Assembly (NCBI GenBank): GCA_013398275.1
Contig: VZSE01014390.1
Coordinates: forward strand, 26,624-90,623
Direction of reading: 5' to 3'
DNA length: 64,000 nucleotides
Source: Promerops cafer
Taxonomy: Eukaryota; Chordata; Aves; Passeriformes; Nectariniidae
Shown: in pieces, positions 20,535 through 31,850 of the stretch
How positions within the stretch are numbered: the stretch's first letter is position 1
How the letters are laid out: each line of letters opens with the position of its first letter
Translations under genes and position numbers: made by a program
Notes under the pieces: generated by a model
What the model was told of the DNA's origin: nothing
Seen by the model: only the letters and a program-made list of their open reading frames with translations
The model's database searches: none

Positions 20535-23500
20535 GGATGAGCCATAACAGCTGTAATTCCTTCACAAAAGGATATTTTTCTTATCCCATGTGCTCCAATT
20601 CCATTTTACTCATCCCCCACTGCCCTGTGCAGCCCCCAGAGCTGATATACATTTATTTTTAAAGCTGGATATTGTTTGTTTTTTCTTCCAGGGAGTGGGA
20701 ATCACAGGTGATGCCCTTTTTAATGAAAGATCCCGTGTATTTTTTTTTTTTTTTAACAGAAGTTCCTTGATTTATTTTTTACTAAGATCCCACCAACCTC
20801 CTGCTGCCTGTTCATACTTCAGAAGACGAGCGAGGCAGATTTTTAAGTCTGTAACAACAAACGCCGTTCCAAAGCAGTTTAAAAATCCTCTGGAGGAAAA
20901 ACATCTCCCAGTTCCAGATGGCTTCTGCATTTATTGTCATTACAGTGGCATTTGCTGCAGGAGAAGGAGTTTCCCCTGGGGGAATGAAGCCCCACCCTGT
21001 GCCACCAGGACAGATGTCTGGAACTCTGTGCCCAGGACATTTTTCCACTGGATAATTCACCCGTGCAGCCGTGGACAAGGAATGACTGACGTGTGTCTGC
21101 CCAGAATAACCCGTGGTGACCCGTGGGAAGGGACGTGTGGGATTTTGTCAGCCCCAAACATCAGGTGACGCGTGCTCGAGACAAAGAGCCAAACCACATC
21201 CAGCCTCCCCTTGCCACACAGACGCACGCGGGAATCGAAATAATGGCCATCCGCAAGGAGAAATCTGCAATATCTCCGTGGTAATTGGTAATATTTACAT
21301 TTTAGGCTGTGCCTCGGTGAGGTTTGTGTGAGGGGAGGGAAGACAAGCGACGCGTGGCACTGCCACCTCTGAGCTGGTGCCACTTCAGATGTCAAATCTC
21401 AACGCAGAGGAAGGGAAACTGGACATGGTCAAAGGTGAAGGACAGCGACTGTGGTGCAGTTGTCGGGTTTCTCTTTTCCCTCCTGTGCCTGGGTGTGCCG
21501 TGCTCTGCTGCATTCCCACCCCTCCCTAGACAGAAATGGGATTTTGTGCAGTGGTTACTCCAAATAAAGCTGCTTTTCCCCTTTCAAACCCTGAACTTCA
21601 AGGAGAAAACACATGGCTTGGTGGATGTTTGGATAATGAATTTAGATTTTTTTTTTTTAAGAATAAGATTTAATTTTCTCAATTCCCTTTATCTCAGAGT
21701 TCTGTCACCTTCTGGAGGTTCCTGCTTCTCCAAGGTTATTAATCCACCTGACTTCTCCAGTCTTTGCCACATCTTTTATAGGCTCTAATTGAGTTTAGTA
21801 CTTTAATGTCACCTGTGATAATCCATTTAATGACCCTGCAAGGAACAGCTCAAAGGGAGGTTTTCTTCCAGTGTTCAAATCTTAATTTTGAGGTATTTTA
21901 GGTTCTGAAATGACATCAGAGAATGCAGTCCTCTCTCAGCTGATGGATTTGGTGGAAATCTGCACCTCTTTATTTCACAGCTGTGTCATCACTTTGAGCT
22001 GATAAACTTTTCCTCCACCAAAATTTCCTATTTCTGGTCATGGAAGATGCTGCTGAGTGTGTTCTAAATGTCTCAGCTTTCCAAATTCTGGTGTTTGGGG
22101 GTGGTCAGTGAGCACTTCTCTCTCCATGTGCTCTTGGTTTTCTCGAGCAATCCTGATCTGGTTTCTGTCCTGAACCCAAAATGTTCTGATGGAGTTTGAC
22201 ACCAAAAAAAGACTTTTTAAAGTCTTCTAGAAAAGCTTGACAGTTCCACAAAAGTGACTGTTAAAAACTCATTTGTAGCCTGGCAAAAAAGGGTTTTAGC
22301 AGAGGGAGTAGAAAATAAATAGCAAAGGAAATTCCACCAGAGAGGAGAAATAAGAAATCTGCTTGATTATTTTAGATGTTGTGTCCTGTGTGCATCCATT
22401 ATCCACCAACACAACTTTCAGTCTCTTCCACCCTTTTTAAAATACTCCCAGCATCCAGATGCTTCTTTGGAAATTATGTTTGGCCACTTTTAATGAGAAA
22501 AATATTAACTACTAAATTTATGTGAACAGAAATGTGCTGTGATAATATTTGAATTAACACTGAATTTAAAATCTCAGTGGCTCTTATTTTACTGAAGCCT
22601 TTTGGATTAGGAATTATGATTTATTTCTTCAAGTGTTTTTTATTTTTTTTTTCTTTGAGTTTTGTCCACTAGCTAATTAATACTTAATACAAGTTTGGTG
22701 GAACTCTATATTTCATAGCTGGATTTCATTAAGCAGAACAATAAAAGGAGCTTTTCATCATGAAGGCATTGTGATGAACCTTGTGTCAAGCTGGAGGTTT
22801 CATTTCTTCAAGAACCTTTCCTGAGGGGAAAAATTCCCAAATTAATCCTGTAAACTTGCAATAATCTAAATACTGGCCAGGCAGCATCCAGTTTGCTCTG
22901 CATTTTTCCCAGTGCTAATGAGAAAATCAGATTTTTGTCTAAATAAACACAAAATCAGAGCTGTGTGTAAGCAGGTTCTGAGTGCTGAGACACCTTTCCA
23001 GCTGAAACAGCTCTGAAATTCTGCATCTTTTTTGTGCTACTTGAGGAGATTTTGCAAAAACAAATTTATACCCATATGGCCAAGGTTTGAAGTGCTTTTG
23101 AAGCACAATTTTGTAGTTAATGTCACTTTGCAGTGACAATGGGGACAGTTATTCTGATGGTTGCATCTCTACTAAAAGTTGGAAATTTGGGAGAGAGGGT
23201 GTTGGCAATGAGCATCTCTGCCTGTTCCAAATGGGAATGCTGGAGCTGTTTCCAAGGGAAGGAAAACAGGGATTCAGGGAAAAAGAAATCCAGGGACAAA
23301 GTGAAAATTCAGCAATAAAAGAAATGATTCTTCTCAGAGGCTCAGTTTGGTTTCCCCTGCTCTTAAATTGTGGCTAAAGGTAAAATTTACTCTTCCGTCA
23401 GTAAATATTGAATTTCTGAACCCACATTCTGTGGTCATGCACCAGAATGTAGAAAATAAAACCTTTTTATTTAGGTTAGAATAATCCCAGATTTTGCAGA

Positions 23501-23752
23501 CTTTGGCATGGTGTGTTTTAAAATGAGAGCTGGTTGCCAGTCACATCTGGCAATATCCTTTGTGTTGCTTCTTCCAGGGATTCCTCTGAGGGACCAGAAA
23601 ATGGGAATTTTCTCGCCCTCAGGATAGAAAGGAGGTGGGAAGACTCATCTTTACCCCATAAAGTGGGGTCAGTTCCCTTCCAGCTGTGGGCTGTAATTCC
23701 AGATGTGGCCTTAGAATCCAGGAGTTAGTACTGGGATGCCTGATAGCCACAC
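20535..23752. other. Non-coding stretch, no feature recognised
   Basis: Mostly AT-rich. It holds homopolymer runs near 20739-20754 and 21647-21658 and an 8-bp-stem hairpin at 22209-22226 (AAGACTTT, TT, AAAGTCTT). No gene or dispersed repeat is recognised. Confidence 0.45.
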
Positions 23753-24048
23753 CTCCAGCAAGGAATGATCCAGCAGAATGTTTGAGGAATCATGGGATGC
23801 TTTGGGTTGGAAGGGACCCTAAAGCTCATCCAGTTCTGTCATATCATTCCAGTAATTTCGGCAAAATATCCTCCAGCAAGGAATAATCCAGCTAAATGCT
23901 TGAGGAATCATGGATTGGTTTGGGTTGGAAGGGACCCTAAAGCTCATCCAGTTCCACCTCCACCATCCCAGGTTTCTCCAAGCCCCAGTGTCCAGCCTGG
24001 TCTTGGACACTTCCAGGGATCCAGGGGTAGCCACAGCTTCTCTGGACA
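23753..24048 (-). mobile_element. CR1 3' end, antisense, with a 118-bp tandem duplication
   Basis: The CR1 3' end GGAATCATGG...GGGTTGGAAGGGACCCTAAA and CTCATCCAGTTC occurs twice. Each copy is preceded by the same non-CR1 flank CTCCAGCAAGGAAT.ATCCAGC (starting at 23753 and 23871, offset 118 bp). Only the second copy continues into the rest of the element (CCCCAGTGTCCAGCCTGGTC, CACTTCCAGGGATCCAGG). This is a duplication after insertion, not two insertions, because flank and element repeat together. Confidence 0.85.
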
Positions 24049-26764
24049 ATGATGGGGAGAGATTGATAAACAGAAGTTTTTAAAGGGATTGGATCAGGGA
24101 AAGATCCCAAAGGAAGAGTTGGTTTTATTTTGCTTGACTTGAAAATATTTTGGTGTGAGGCCTAAACTCCTCCTTGAAAAAAAGGAGCTGGTTGGGTTCT
24201 CCTTTGCGGTGGTTGAATGTTAAATTCCCCTTCTCTTTCACAGACGTTATGCTAAAATGATAAACAGAAAGATTTTATTGAATCTACGTGAACAAACAGA
24301 ATTTTTCAAAACAATTTTTGAATGAGGCCTGACATCTAAAGCGACTCTTCTAAAACATCTCGTATTATTTTGGCGTTCTGATTGAAATTCTTGCAAAGCA
24401 ACCTTTTTGTGGCTGCTCTTTCTGAACAGTAACTAATTACGTTGAAAGGATTACTGCTGTCATTTTAAGAGCAGCAAAATGATGATAAAGTACAAAAGTG
24501 GGGAGAGAGTTTGTGATTTGCAGTCTCGGAAGAGCAAATGGAATTATCTTGAAATAACTCTTTACACTGCTACAGTCAAAAATGGGCAGGATGTGCTATT
24601 TCCTCAGAAGCTACAGACTTTATTTGGTTTGTTGCTTGATTTGCTCTCGCTCTGATTAAATTTGAATGTGACATAAGTAAACATTGCTCAGCAGAAGACC
24701 CACAGATGGTGGTCCCGTGTTAAGGGCTGGAAGATGTCGCCGTGTGGATCTCAGCAAGGTTCCTAAGGGAAATGAAAGGGGATTTTTAAGGGATTCAAGG
24801 TGTTTTTCCTGCTGAGTTTGAGTTACAGGGTCCTCTGTCAGCCCTTTGCTCGTGGGAGCCTCGCGTGCGCGGTTTGGGTGCTCTGCAGCGCCCAGCCCGT
24901 TATGGGCCTGGGCTGTTCCCAATCCCAGTCTTTGCTGTCGTATTCCTCACTCCTTCCTGAGGAAAATCAGGGTAGCTGCTGCTTTTGGACATGGAGCCTG
25001 CCCTGGTTTGGTTCTGATGATGGTTTTTGGTGGGGCAGGACTCAGAGGTTCTTTGCGTGGCAGGGACCAGATGGATTTGGGATTGTGGCTGTTCTTCACC
25101 TGACACCCTCGGGTTGTGACCCCCAGCCTTCTCAAGAGGGGGATGTTTGCTGTGGCCACAAAAGAGGGATTTTGTCTCCCAAAAGCCCCCGCAATTAAAG
25201 TTAGAGGAACTCTCCAGCTGTGCTGCACTGGTGTATCTGATGGATTTGGAGGTCTGATGGCTCCAGATGGGTTTGGATGCAGACTCAGAAATGAATTTGA
25301 GGGTTATTCCAGCAGCTCCAGCAGGTGTGGCAATGTGCAACCTGCTTACCTGGAGGCTTTTGATTTTAATTCACACCCTGCCGAACAACACTGAGCTCAA
25401 AGAAGTGAACAGATCCCTTCAGCTTTTGAAGAAAGACCTTGAGAGCCTGTGAGGAGAATCAGGAGAAGATGAAAGAGGCAGCGTGGGGGGTGTTGAGGTG
25501 GAGATGAACTGCAGGGCACTTCTCTAATTAGTTTAAGGATTTAATATTTTTTCCTAATTATGAACTTCTAATATAAATCTGTGGCAACATCTGAGGGTCT
25601 AGAGGACTTTATGGAATTTTTAGCTTTCTCCCCACCCTCCTTATATTTTTAAGGTCAAAAGGGCACTTTTGCTCTGCTTGGGATAATGGCTTGGTGTTAG
25701 AATAAAAAGACATGATCATAATAATAAATACCTTGCTTAAAACTTGCTCAGAGAGATTCTTCCCAGGATTTTCTCGGGACCTTAGAGCTTGAATTGCCAG
25801 CTCTCCTCTGGAAGATTGTTCCATGGTCAAATGCACCCCGAAGGACGATGAATTTTTAATTGGGTTTTAAATGTTGGTTTTTTTCTCCAGCTTAAACCCA
25901 TGCCTGATCACCAAACCATGGATCCCATTGGACTGATTCATGCATAAAAATGCATTTTTAGCTGCATTTGCTACACTAAATGCATTTCCTTCCTCTCTTG
26001 CCAAAAGCTGGTGCAGACCTGTGCTAAATGTTTTCCCAGGCAATAGAAACTCTGTGATTATGCATAATTGTGATTAGAAACCATTATGTTAATATAATGG
26101 GTGTAAAGCCACTGTTTGATTTGAGGAACCTGAGGGGAAAAAAGAAAACATTTCAAAGAATTGTGGCAGCGCTTGTTTGTGTGCAAGAACCTCATCAAAA
26201 ATATTGCAGCTAATTACACCCTGTTTGGTGAGACTTGTGCACTGGAATTGTTAAACTGCACCCTGGGCTGCACTGGGGGTGGTGGCTTTGCCATGAATTT
26301 GTCACGTTGGTGGAAAAATGGTGCATTTTTGGTGTTTTCAAATGGATCAGATCGTCCCTGCTAAGATAATGCCCATGGAATGGGACCTTGTCACGGGATA
26401 ATGGCCCTGCTCTGGATGCTGTGGAGGGAAAGCTCCAGCTTTTGGACATTTATCAGAAATAAGCACTGAGGTGAAGTAGAGACATTTATTTCCAAAGCCA
26501 AGAGGCTTTTATGCTGTCAAAACTGTCCACAGGATGCTTTTCCATCTTCTTCCCCCCTTACCTACGCCAGGTGAGTGATGGGCAGGACTCTGACATTTTG
26601 CCTTAATGGTGCTGCAGGTTTTTGTGTTGCTGAAAAGCTGTGCCCTGGTTGGGTCAAAGAACAGGTTCACATTTTAGGAATGGAAGATGCAGCCATTTCT
26701 TGAGAAATCTGGGAATCACAGCAAGGGGCACTCAGTTTTCCATGCAGGGGGAAGGGGTTGGGTG
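24049..26764. other. Non-coding stretch with an enhancer-like block
   Basis: No gene or dispersed repeat is recognised. 24235-24700 is discussed separately. 24850-24910 is a small CpG-bearing pocket (CGCGTGCGCGG). Confidence 0.45.
24235..24700. other. Candidate conserved non-coding block, unproven
   Basis: This is repeat-free, AT-rich sequence with homeodomain-type words (CTAATTACG, TGATTAAATTTG), SOX/FOX-like words (AAACAAT, AAGTAAACA, TAAACAGAAAG) and several intact CpGs in an AT-rich setting (GACGTTATG, ACTAATTACGTTG, GGCGTTCTG). Such texture is common in conserved enhancers near developmental genes, but this is inference from one sequence. Confidence 0.2.
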
Positions 26765-26925
26765 GGATTTTGGGAAGGAATTCCACCCTGGGAGGGTGGG
26801 CAGGGGCTGGGATGGAGCTCCCAGAGCAGCTGGGGCTGCCCCTGGATCCCTGGCAGTGCCCAAGGCCAGGCTGGACACTGGGGCTGGAGCAGCCTGGGAT
26901 GGTGGAAGTTGCCCGTGGCAAATCT
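26765..26925 (+). mobile_element. CR1 LINE fragment, sense
   Basis: GGGAAGGAATTCCACCCTGG, GAGCAGCTGGGGCTGCCCCT, GGCAGTGCCCAAGGCCAGGC and GGACACTGGGGCTGGAGCAG in sense order. It stops within GGATGGTGGAAG, so the 3' tail is lost. Confidence 0.88.
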
Positions 26926-27750
26926 TCCAAGATTGATTCCACTTGTGACAGAAAAGGGCAGCCCTGAGACTGGACCCCAAAAAACCAGCAATGAGAGACA
27001 CTTGAACACGAAATCTGAGTGAGGTGTGCTCCACCAGAGCTTCTGCTGCCCCAGGGGTGCCAGCAGCCCGGGATGGAGGGGGCATCTCAAGGCTTGGCAC
27101 TGCTCCTGGTCAAGGGATTCCCATACAGCTGCCAGGGCACTCGGGGGTTAATTGATGCCGTGATGCCCAACAGGAGCTTGTTGAAGTCAGCTCGAGGATC
27201 ACAGCTTGTCCAGAGGGGGTTGGATCAGACCCCAGCAGCTGAGGGGTTTTTATTCTCTCTGATATGCCCCTGCCAAGACTGGTGGAATAATGGGAAGAGG
27301 CTCCTTGACCTCAAACTCTGCTGCTGGCAACGTCCTTGGGAGGAGAGGGGTGAAAAATTTGCATTTACACGAGGTTTGCAATTCATGAATGCATTACCCA
27401 GCAATTCTGGGTAGATAAGTGGTGGTGAGGGTTCATCTGGCCAGTGTACATAGCAAGGAGTTACAGATATTGCTGCTGGAAGGGAAAATAAGTGTAGGAA
27501 AAACGCAGGAATTTGGGATGTGTGAGCAGTGCTGCATTTCAGCTCATCTGCTGCCCACTTTGGGAAATATTGCCTGATTTTTCATTTTATTGCCTGATGC
27601 GTGGTGAACACTGCAGCTCAGACCTCTGCCCCAATCCCACTCACACCCCTCCATGTGGAAAAGGGTGAATCCAAGGTTTAATCTGGAGGAGAGCTGAGCA
27701 CGGGGTGGCACTGGGGTGACCTCAGATGGAATCTCCTGAGCAGTTTTGGG
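26926..27750. other. Non-coding stretch, no feature recognised
   Basis: Moderately GC-rich. A 131-codon open frame here has no recognisable domain and no splice context. Confidence 0.4.
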
Positions 27751-28040
27751 CACTGCAATAGAAGAAAGAGATTAGAGAGTGTCCAGAGGAGGTCAGTGAG
27801 GATGGTGAAGGGTCTGGGGGGGAAGCAGAATGAGGAGCAGCTGAGGGCACTTGGAATGTTCAGCTGGAAAGGAGGAGACTGAGGGGAAACTCGTTGGGAT
27901 CTGCAGCTTCCTCGTGAGGGGAAGAGCAGGGACAGGCACTGATTTCTCCTCTGGAACGGCTGGAGCTGTGCCAGGGGAGGTTTAGGCTGGGTATCAGGAG
28001 AAGATTCTTCCCCCAGAGGGTGTTCAGGTGCTGGAACAGG
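27751..28040 (+). mobile_element. CR1 LINE fragment (end of ORF2 region), sense
   Basis: GTCCAGAGGAGGTCAGTGAG, GATGGTGAAGGGTCTGGGGG, GAGGAGCAGCTGAGGGCACT, GGAGGAGACTGAGGGGAAAC and TTCTTCCCCCAGAGGGTG match the conserved stretch between the ORF2 end and the 3' UTR of avian CR1. The 3' terminal part is absent. Confidence 0.85.
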
Positions 28041-28979
28041 GAAGGAAAAAGATAATTTTAATAATTGATTGTCGACTGTTCCCACCTCAGAGCAGCGTGG
28101 GTGCAGCATCACAGCACACAAAACCTGCTTCGTCCCCTTCCAAGCCTGCACAAGCTGCAGAAATAGATTTTGTTTTCTCATTAATGAAATATTAATTGCG
28201 TGTTTATATTTCGGTGTGGCCTAAAGTGAATATTAGAGTGCCCATAAATAAAACATTGCCAAGTTTAATGCAGGATGGGGTTTTCTCACATTTGTCTTAA
28301 ATGAGCTCATTACAGTGGAGAAGGCAATAAATATTTGATTTCAGGGCATGTTAATGAGGTGCTTGCTCGTGAATTCAAAGTGTTTAGCAGAGTTTTCTCT
28401 CCCCTTCAAACATGTTATATAGTGCAAATATTTTGAATTATTTAATCAGGAGGATCTTTAAGCACTCTGGTGCTGTGTTTAAAAACCTAAACCCACAAAG
28501 CCACTGAAGCAATTAATGGCTGCAGCTTCCCAAACAGATGATAATTTGGTGAATAATGCTGTTTGTTTTCAGTTCAGGGTTTCCATGGAGGGCTTCCCTG
28601 CCTTTGGAGCTCTCCCTGCACACAGTGTGGCACAGCAGTGGCACTCAGCCCGTGTGGGGACATTTCAACAGGTTTTATTGGCATTTTAACCCACTGGGTT
28701 GTGTCAAGACTGTTTAAAAACAAACTGTGGGATTTAAGTTTTGCAGTTAAATCCATATTTCTCACCAGTCACCCCCACATTCCTGTGGAAATGCTGCAGG
28801 TGTTGCAGAGCAGAAGTGGAGATGGGAGGCTCCAGCCTGGTGGAATTTGGTTTCTCTCCCTTGCAGTTCTTCTTCTCTCTGCCTGGCCTGGTAAGAAATT
28901 TATATATTGTTACACTCCGTGCTGGATTGGGTCGGTCTGGCTTGTAATTGCACATATAATTATGATTATACCTGTTTTA
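28041..28979. other. Non-coding stretch; 28140-28480 is enhancer-like
   Basis: 28140-28480 is AT-rich and repeat-free with homeobox-type words (CTCATTAATG, ATATTAATTGCGTG, GAGCTCATTA, CATGTTAATGAGG). No gene is seen. The rest shows nothing recognisable. Confidence 0.3.
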
Positions 28980-29188
28980 GGGAGGGAATTCCTCCCTGGG
29001 AGGGTGGGGAGGGGCTGGGATGGGATTCCCAGAGCAGCTGTGGCTGCCCCTGGATCCCTGGCAGTGCCCAAGGCCAGGCTGGACACTGGGGCTGGGAGCA
29101 CCTGGGACAGTGGGAGGTGTCCCTGCCATGGCAGGGGTGGGATGGGATGGGATTTAAGGTCCCTTCCCACCCCAAACCCCTTCATGAT
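28980..29188 (+). mobile_element. CR1 LINE 3' end, sense, well preserved
   Basis: GGAATTCCTCCCTGGGAGGG, GCTGCCCCTGGATCCCTGGC, CACCTGGGACAGTGGGAGGT and TTTAAGGTCCCTTCCCACCC, ending CATGATGC. It is close to the most frequent CR1 type in the window (26765, 37218, 49608, 63535). Confidence 0.92.
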
Positions 29189-29288
29189 GCTATAAAGATG
29201 GAACACCCCACTAAAAGTGGCAATCCCAAATATTTCTCCTCACGTGAGCCCCTTGTTTTATTCAGCCACTACATCAGCTACACACTTT

Positions 29289-29340
29289 CTTCTCATTTCT
29301 TTTTTCTACTTCTCATTTCTTTTTTCTACTTCTCATCTCT
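29289..29340. repeat. 20-bp tandem repeat, about 2.5 copies, pyrimidine-rich
   Basis: CTTCTCATTTCTTTTTTCTA occurs at 29289 and 29309, then starts again at 29329 (CTTCTCATCTCT). Confidence 0.9.
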
Positions 29341-29719
29341 GACAGGGAACCTTGAAGTGCTTCTGGTTTTTGCACTTCCATCAAAGCTTCTGCAGTCAAT
29401 CCAGAGGTGAGAGCAGCTCTGGAAAGTGTTGATGGTGGTACCACACTCGGCGGTGTTACGGATGAGTAATGTGATAGGTGGCTCTCACAATTAAGGGGTG
29501 AATTTATGTCTATGTTGAGAGAAGTTTTGTAGATGATAATTATATCTCCCCTCACCCATACATTGTTATTATGGGATGCTCTTAGTGACAGGGACATTTG
29601 GGAGGGCCAGCTTGTCACTTTGGCAACTCCAGACCTCCAATCAAGATGTGAGAAGGTGATCTCCACCACTGAGCAGCGAAAGAAGAGTGGAGTGACAAGA
29701 CCTGGGGAGGGGTTGAAGA

Positions 29720-29726
29720 TATAAAA
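29720..29726 (+). promoter_or_regulatory. TATA box of the LTR at 29427-29862
   Basis: TATAAAA lies 94 bp upstream of AATAAA, the usual spacing in a short-R LTR. Confidence 0.55.
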
Positions 29727-29813
29727 ATGCAGAACATCCATTGTGTAGCCGAGCTCGTGGCTGGCACGGAGGCTCCCAGCACTGCACTTTTCCCTTATTT
29801 ACCCCTTTGTTGT

Positions 29814-29819
29814 AATAAA
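29814..29819 (+). promoter_or_regulatory. Poly(A) signal AATAAA of the LTR at 29427-29862
   Basis: Canonical hexamer within TTGTAATAAACC, downstream of the LTR TATA box. Confidence 0.55.
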
Positions 29820-29862
29820 CCTTTAAAATTTTAAAAGTGAGCATCGTTTCTTGCGGTGGGCA

Positions 29863-30449
29863 AGTCAAGGGCTCAGCAAGAAGCAGCTTCCTTTGGGAGT
29901 GGCTGGTGCTTTCTTGTTGGGTGTTAAGAGGGGAAGAAGGACTGTGGGAACTTCAGCAAATAATTACAAGCTAAAGCTGGGGTTTGCTTCTCTGCATGTC
30001 TAAATAAAAACAGTCTCCTCAGAAATGATGGGATCAAAACCTCCAGAGACACAACAAAACAGAGCTGGTGTAAACCCCTGCTTCAGTTTGGTTTAGGAGG
30101 AGCCATAAAGACACAAGTCTCAGGCTGCCATAAAATCCCAATATTCGGAGTCCTTAGGCTGAGCAGAGCTGTGGGATCAGGAGATGAGATCCATTTTCAC
30201 ATTCAAATAGGGATGGAGACCCTCTGGGCCAGGCTCAGGTGGAGGTGCTTTCTCTGAGGTGACTCCTGGGTTGAGAGTGACATCTGTCACCACTGGGTTG
30301 GGAATGTGCTGCCCTGGGTTCATCCCTCCCTCTGCCCTTCCCAGGAGTGAGCAAGGAGCAGGGATGCTCAGATATCCTGGTGGCATCTCCACTGCCCATC
30401 CCAGCTGCCTGAGATTCCATCCCTGACCTTCCTTTGGGGTTTTTTTTTT
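29863..30449. other. Non-coding stretch, no feature recognised
   Basis: No gene or repeat is recognised. The right edge is a T-rich run (30440-30449) abutting the inverted repeat. Confidence 0.4.
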
Positions 30450-30827
30450 GTTATTATTCTGATAAACATTCCAGACTGAGCCTAATATTCTTAATTTTTA
30501 GCAAGTCAGGGCCTTGTCCTCCTGGGATGAGCCCTGAATATTTCCTAAATCAGGGCCAATCCCAGCTCCTGGAAGAAAAACTCGGGAATCTTGACCCAGA
30601 CCTCAGCACCCCAATTTCCACAGCTGGTTTTGCTCCCTCACAGTTCAGTGTTTTCAGTGTAAATGGCTTTAAATCTAATATTTAATTGAATTCAGTTTTG
30701 CGTTTTACCTTCCATGCCGTTTAAAAGCCGAGTCTGCGTTGCACAAAATGCTTCAGCAGCCATTTCCTGAGGGGAACACAGGTTTAAAACTGAGATTAAG
30801 CCTGGTGAAATAGCACTGGGATACCTT
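30450..30827 (+). repeat. Left arm of a 378-bp near-perfect inverted repeat
   Basis: It starts GTTATTATTCTGATAAACAT and ends GCACTGGGATACCTT. It is the reverse complement of 31473-31850, with the same length, no indels and about four substitutions (about 99% identity by eye). Beyond both ends similarity stops at the inner side; at the outer side only a GGTTTTTTT-type run is shared. Both arms give the same 83-84-residue open frame when read inward, which is a consequence of the duplication and not evidence of a gene. Confidence 0.95.
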
Positions 30828-31472
30828 GACAGGCCCCTCTCCATTATCTGCTCCCTGGGGAATGAATTCCTTGGAGGAAAAGTCTGATAAAAAAGAAAAA
30901 AGGAAATTAAAAAAACCCCAGATAATTACGTGCTAGAAAAAAGTGAGAGTGGAAACATTTCTCACCTCTCCCAGCCTTTCCAGATATCCCTTCATCGAAA
31001 ATTCGTGCTTCTCCTGGCTTTGAGGGAGATGAAAGCCCCTCAGGATTTTAGAAATCTCCCTTTTTGTGCCATTCCTGCTTTTCAACTCCCCGTCCCTAAC
31101 TCAGCCATTAGCAGGGAACAGGATGTTTTTGGGCATGTTCCATGGTTTCAGCTGGGAAGAGCCTCTTAGGACAGGGTAGGGAGGGTGCTGATGGGGACAT
31201 CTCTGATCCCAGGTGTTTGCAAACATTCCCACTCTTTCTCACAACAGAGGAATTGCCAGCTCAGTCAATTCTGCAATTTCAGGCAGAAATGGAATTTGTT
31301 TTAAAAAGCGGCCAAACCACAGCAAGGTTCATCTCCTTTCCTAATAAAAGGCATTTTTCCTCAAATGCTGTTCCAAAATACCTGCTCTGAGTTCCGTGTT
31401 TTTCTCCTCGTGGTTTCCTTGATGAAGGAAGATGACCCAAATTATTCAGGATATAGTATATATATTTCCAAC
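30828..31472. other. Spacer (645 bp) of the inverted repeat
   Basis: Unremarkable mixed sequence with no recognised repeat, gene or terminal duplication. It would form the loop if the arms paired. Confidence 0.8.
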
Positions 31473-31850
31473 AAGGTATCCCAGTGCTATTTCACCAGGC
31501 TTAATCTCAGTTTTAAACCTGTGTTCCCCTCAGGAAATGGCTGCTGAAGCATTTTGTGCAACGCAGACTCGGCTTTTAAACGGCATGGGAGGTAAAACGC
31601 AAAACAGAATTCAATTAAATATTAGATTTAAAGCCATTTACACTGAAAACACTGAACTGTGAGGGAGCAAAACCAGCTGTGGAAATTGGGGTGCTGAGGT
31701 CTGGGTCAAGATTCCCGAATTTTTCTTCCAGGAGCTGGGATCGGCCCTGATTTAGGAAATATTCAGGGCTCATCCCAGGAGGACAAGGCCCTGACTTGCT
31801 AAAAATTAAGAATATTAGGCTCAGTCTGGAATGTTTATCAGAATAATAAC
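31473..31850 (-). repeat. Right arm of the 378-bp inverted repeat
   Basis: It begins AAGGTATCCCAGTGC and ends GAATAATAAC, the mirror of the left arm. Differences from the left arm include TCGGCCCTGA where the left arm implies TTGGCCCTGA, and GAATTTTTCTTCC versus GAGTTTTTCTTCC. The arm has no open frame conserved beyond what the left arm shows. Confidence 0.95.

Larger units (their letters stand above)
29427..29862 (+). mobile_element. Probable ERV LTR, sense (approximate ends)
   Basis: A TGTTGATGGTGGTACC start, a TATA box (29720-29726), an AATAAA poly(A) signal 94 bp further on (29814-29819) and a GTGAGCATCGTTTC-type U5 ending near GGTGGGCA make a coherent retroviral LTR core with U3, short R and U5. 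I could not find a matching target duplication, so the ends are estimates. No gag, pol or env is seen on either side, so it is a solo or fragmentary LTR. Confidence 0.6.
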
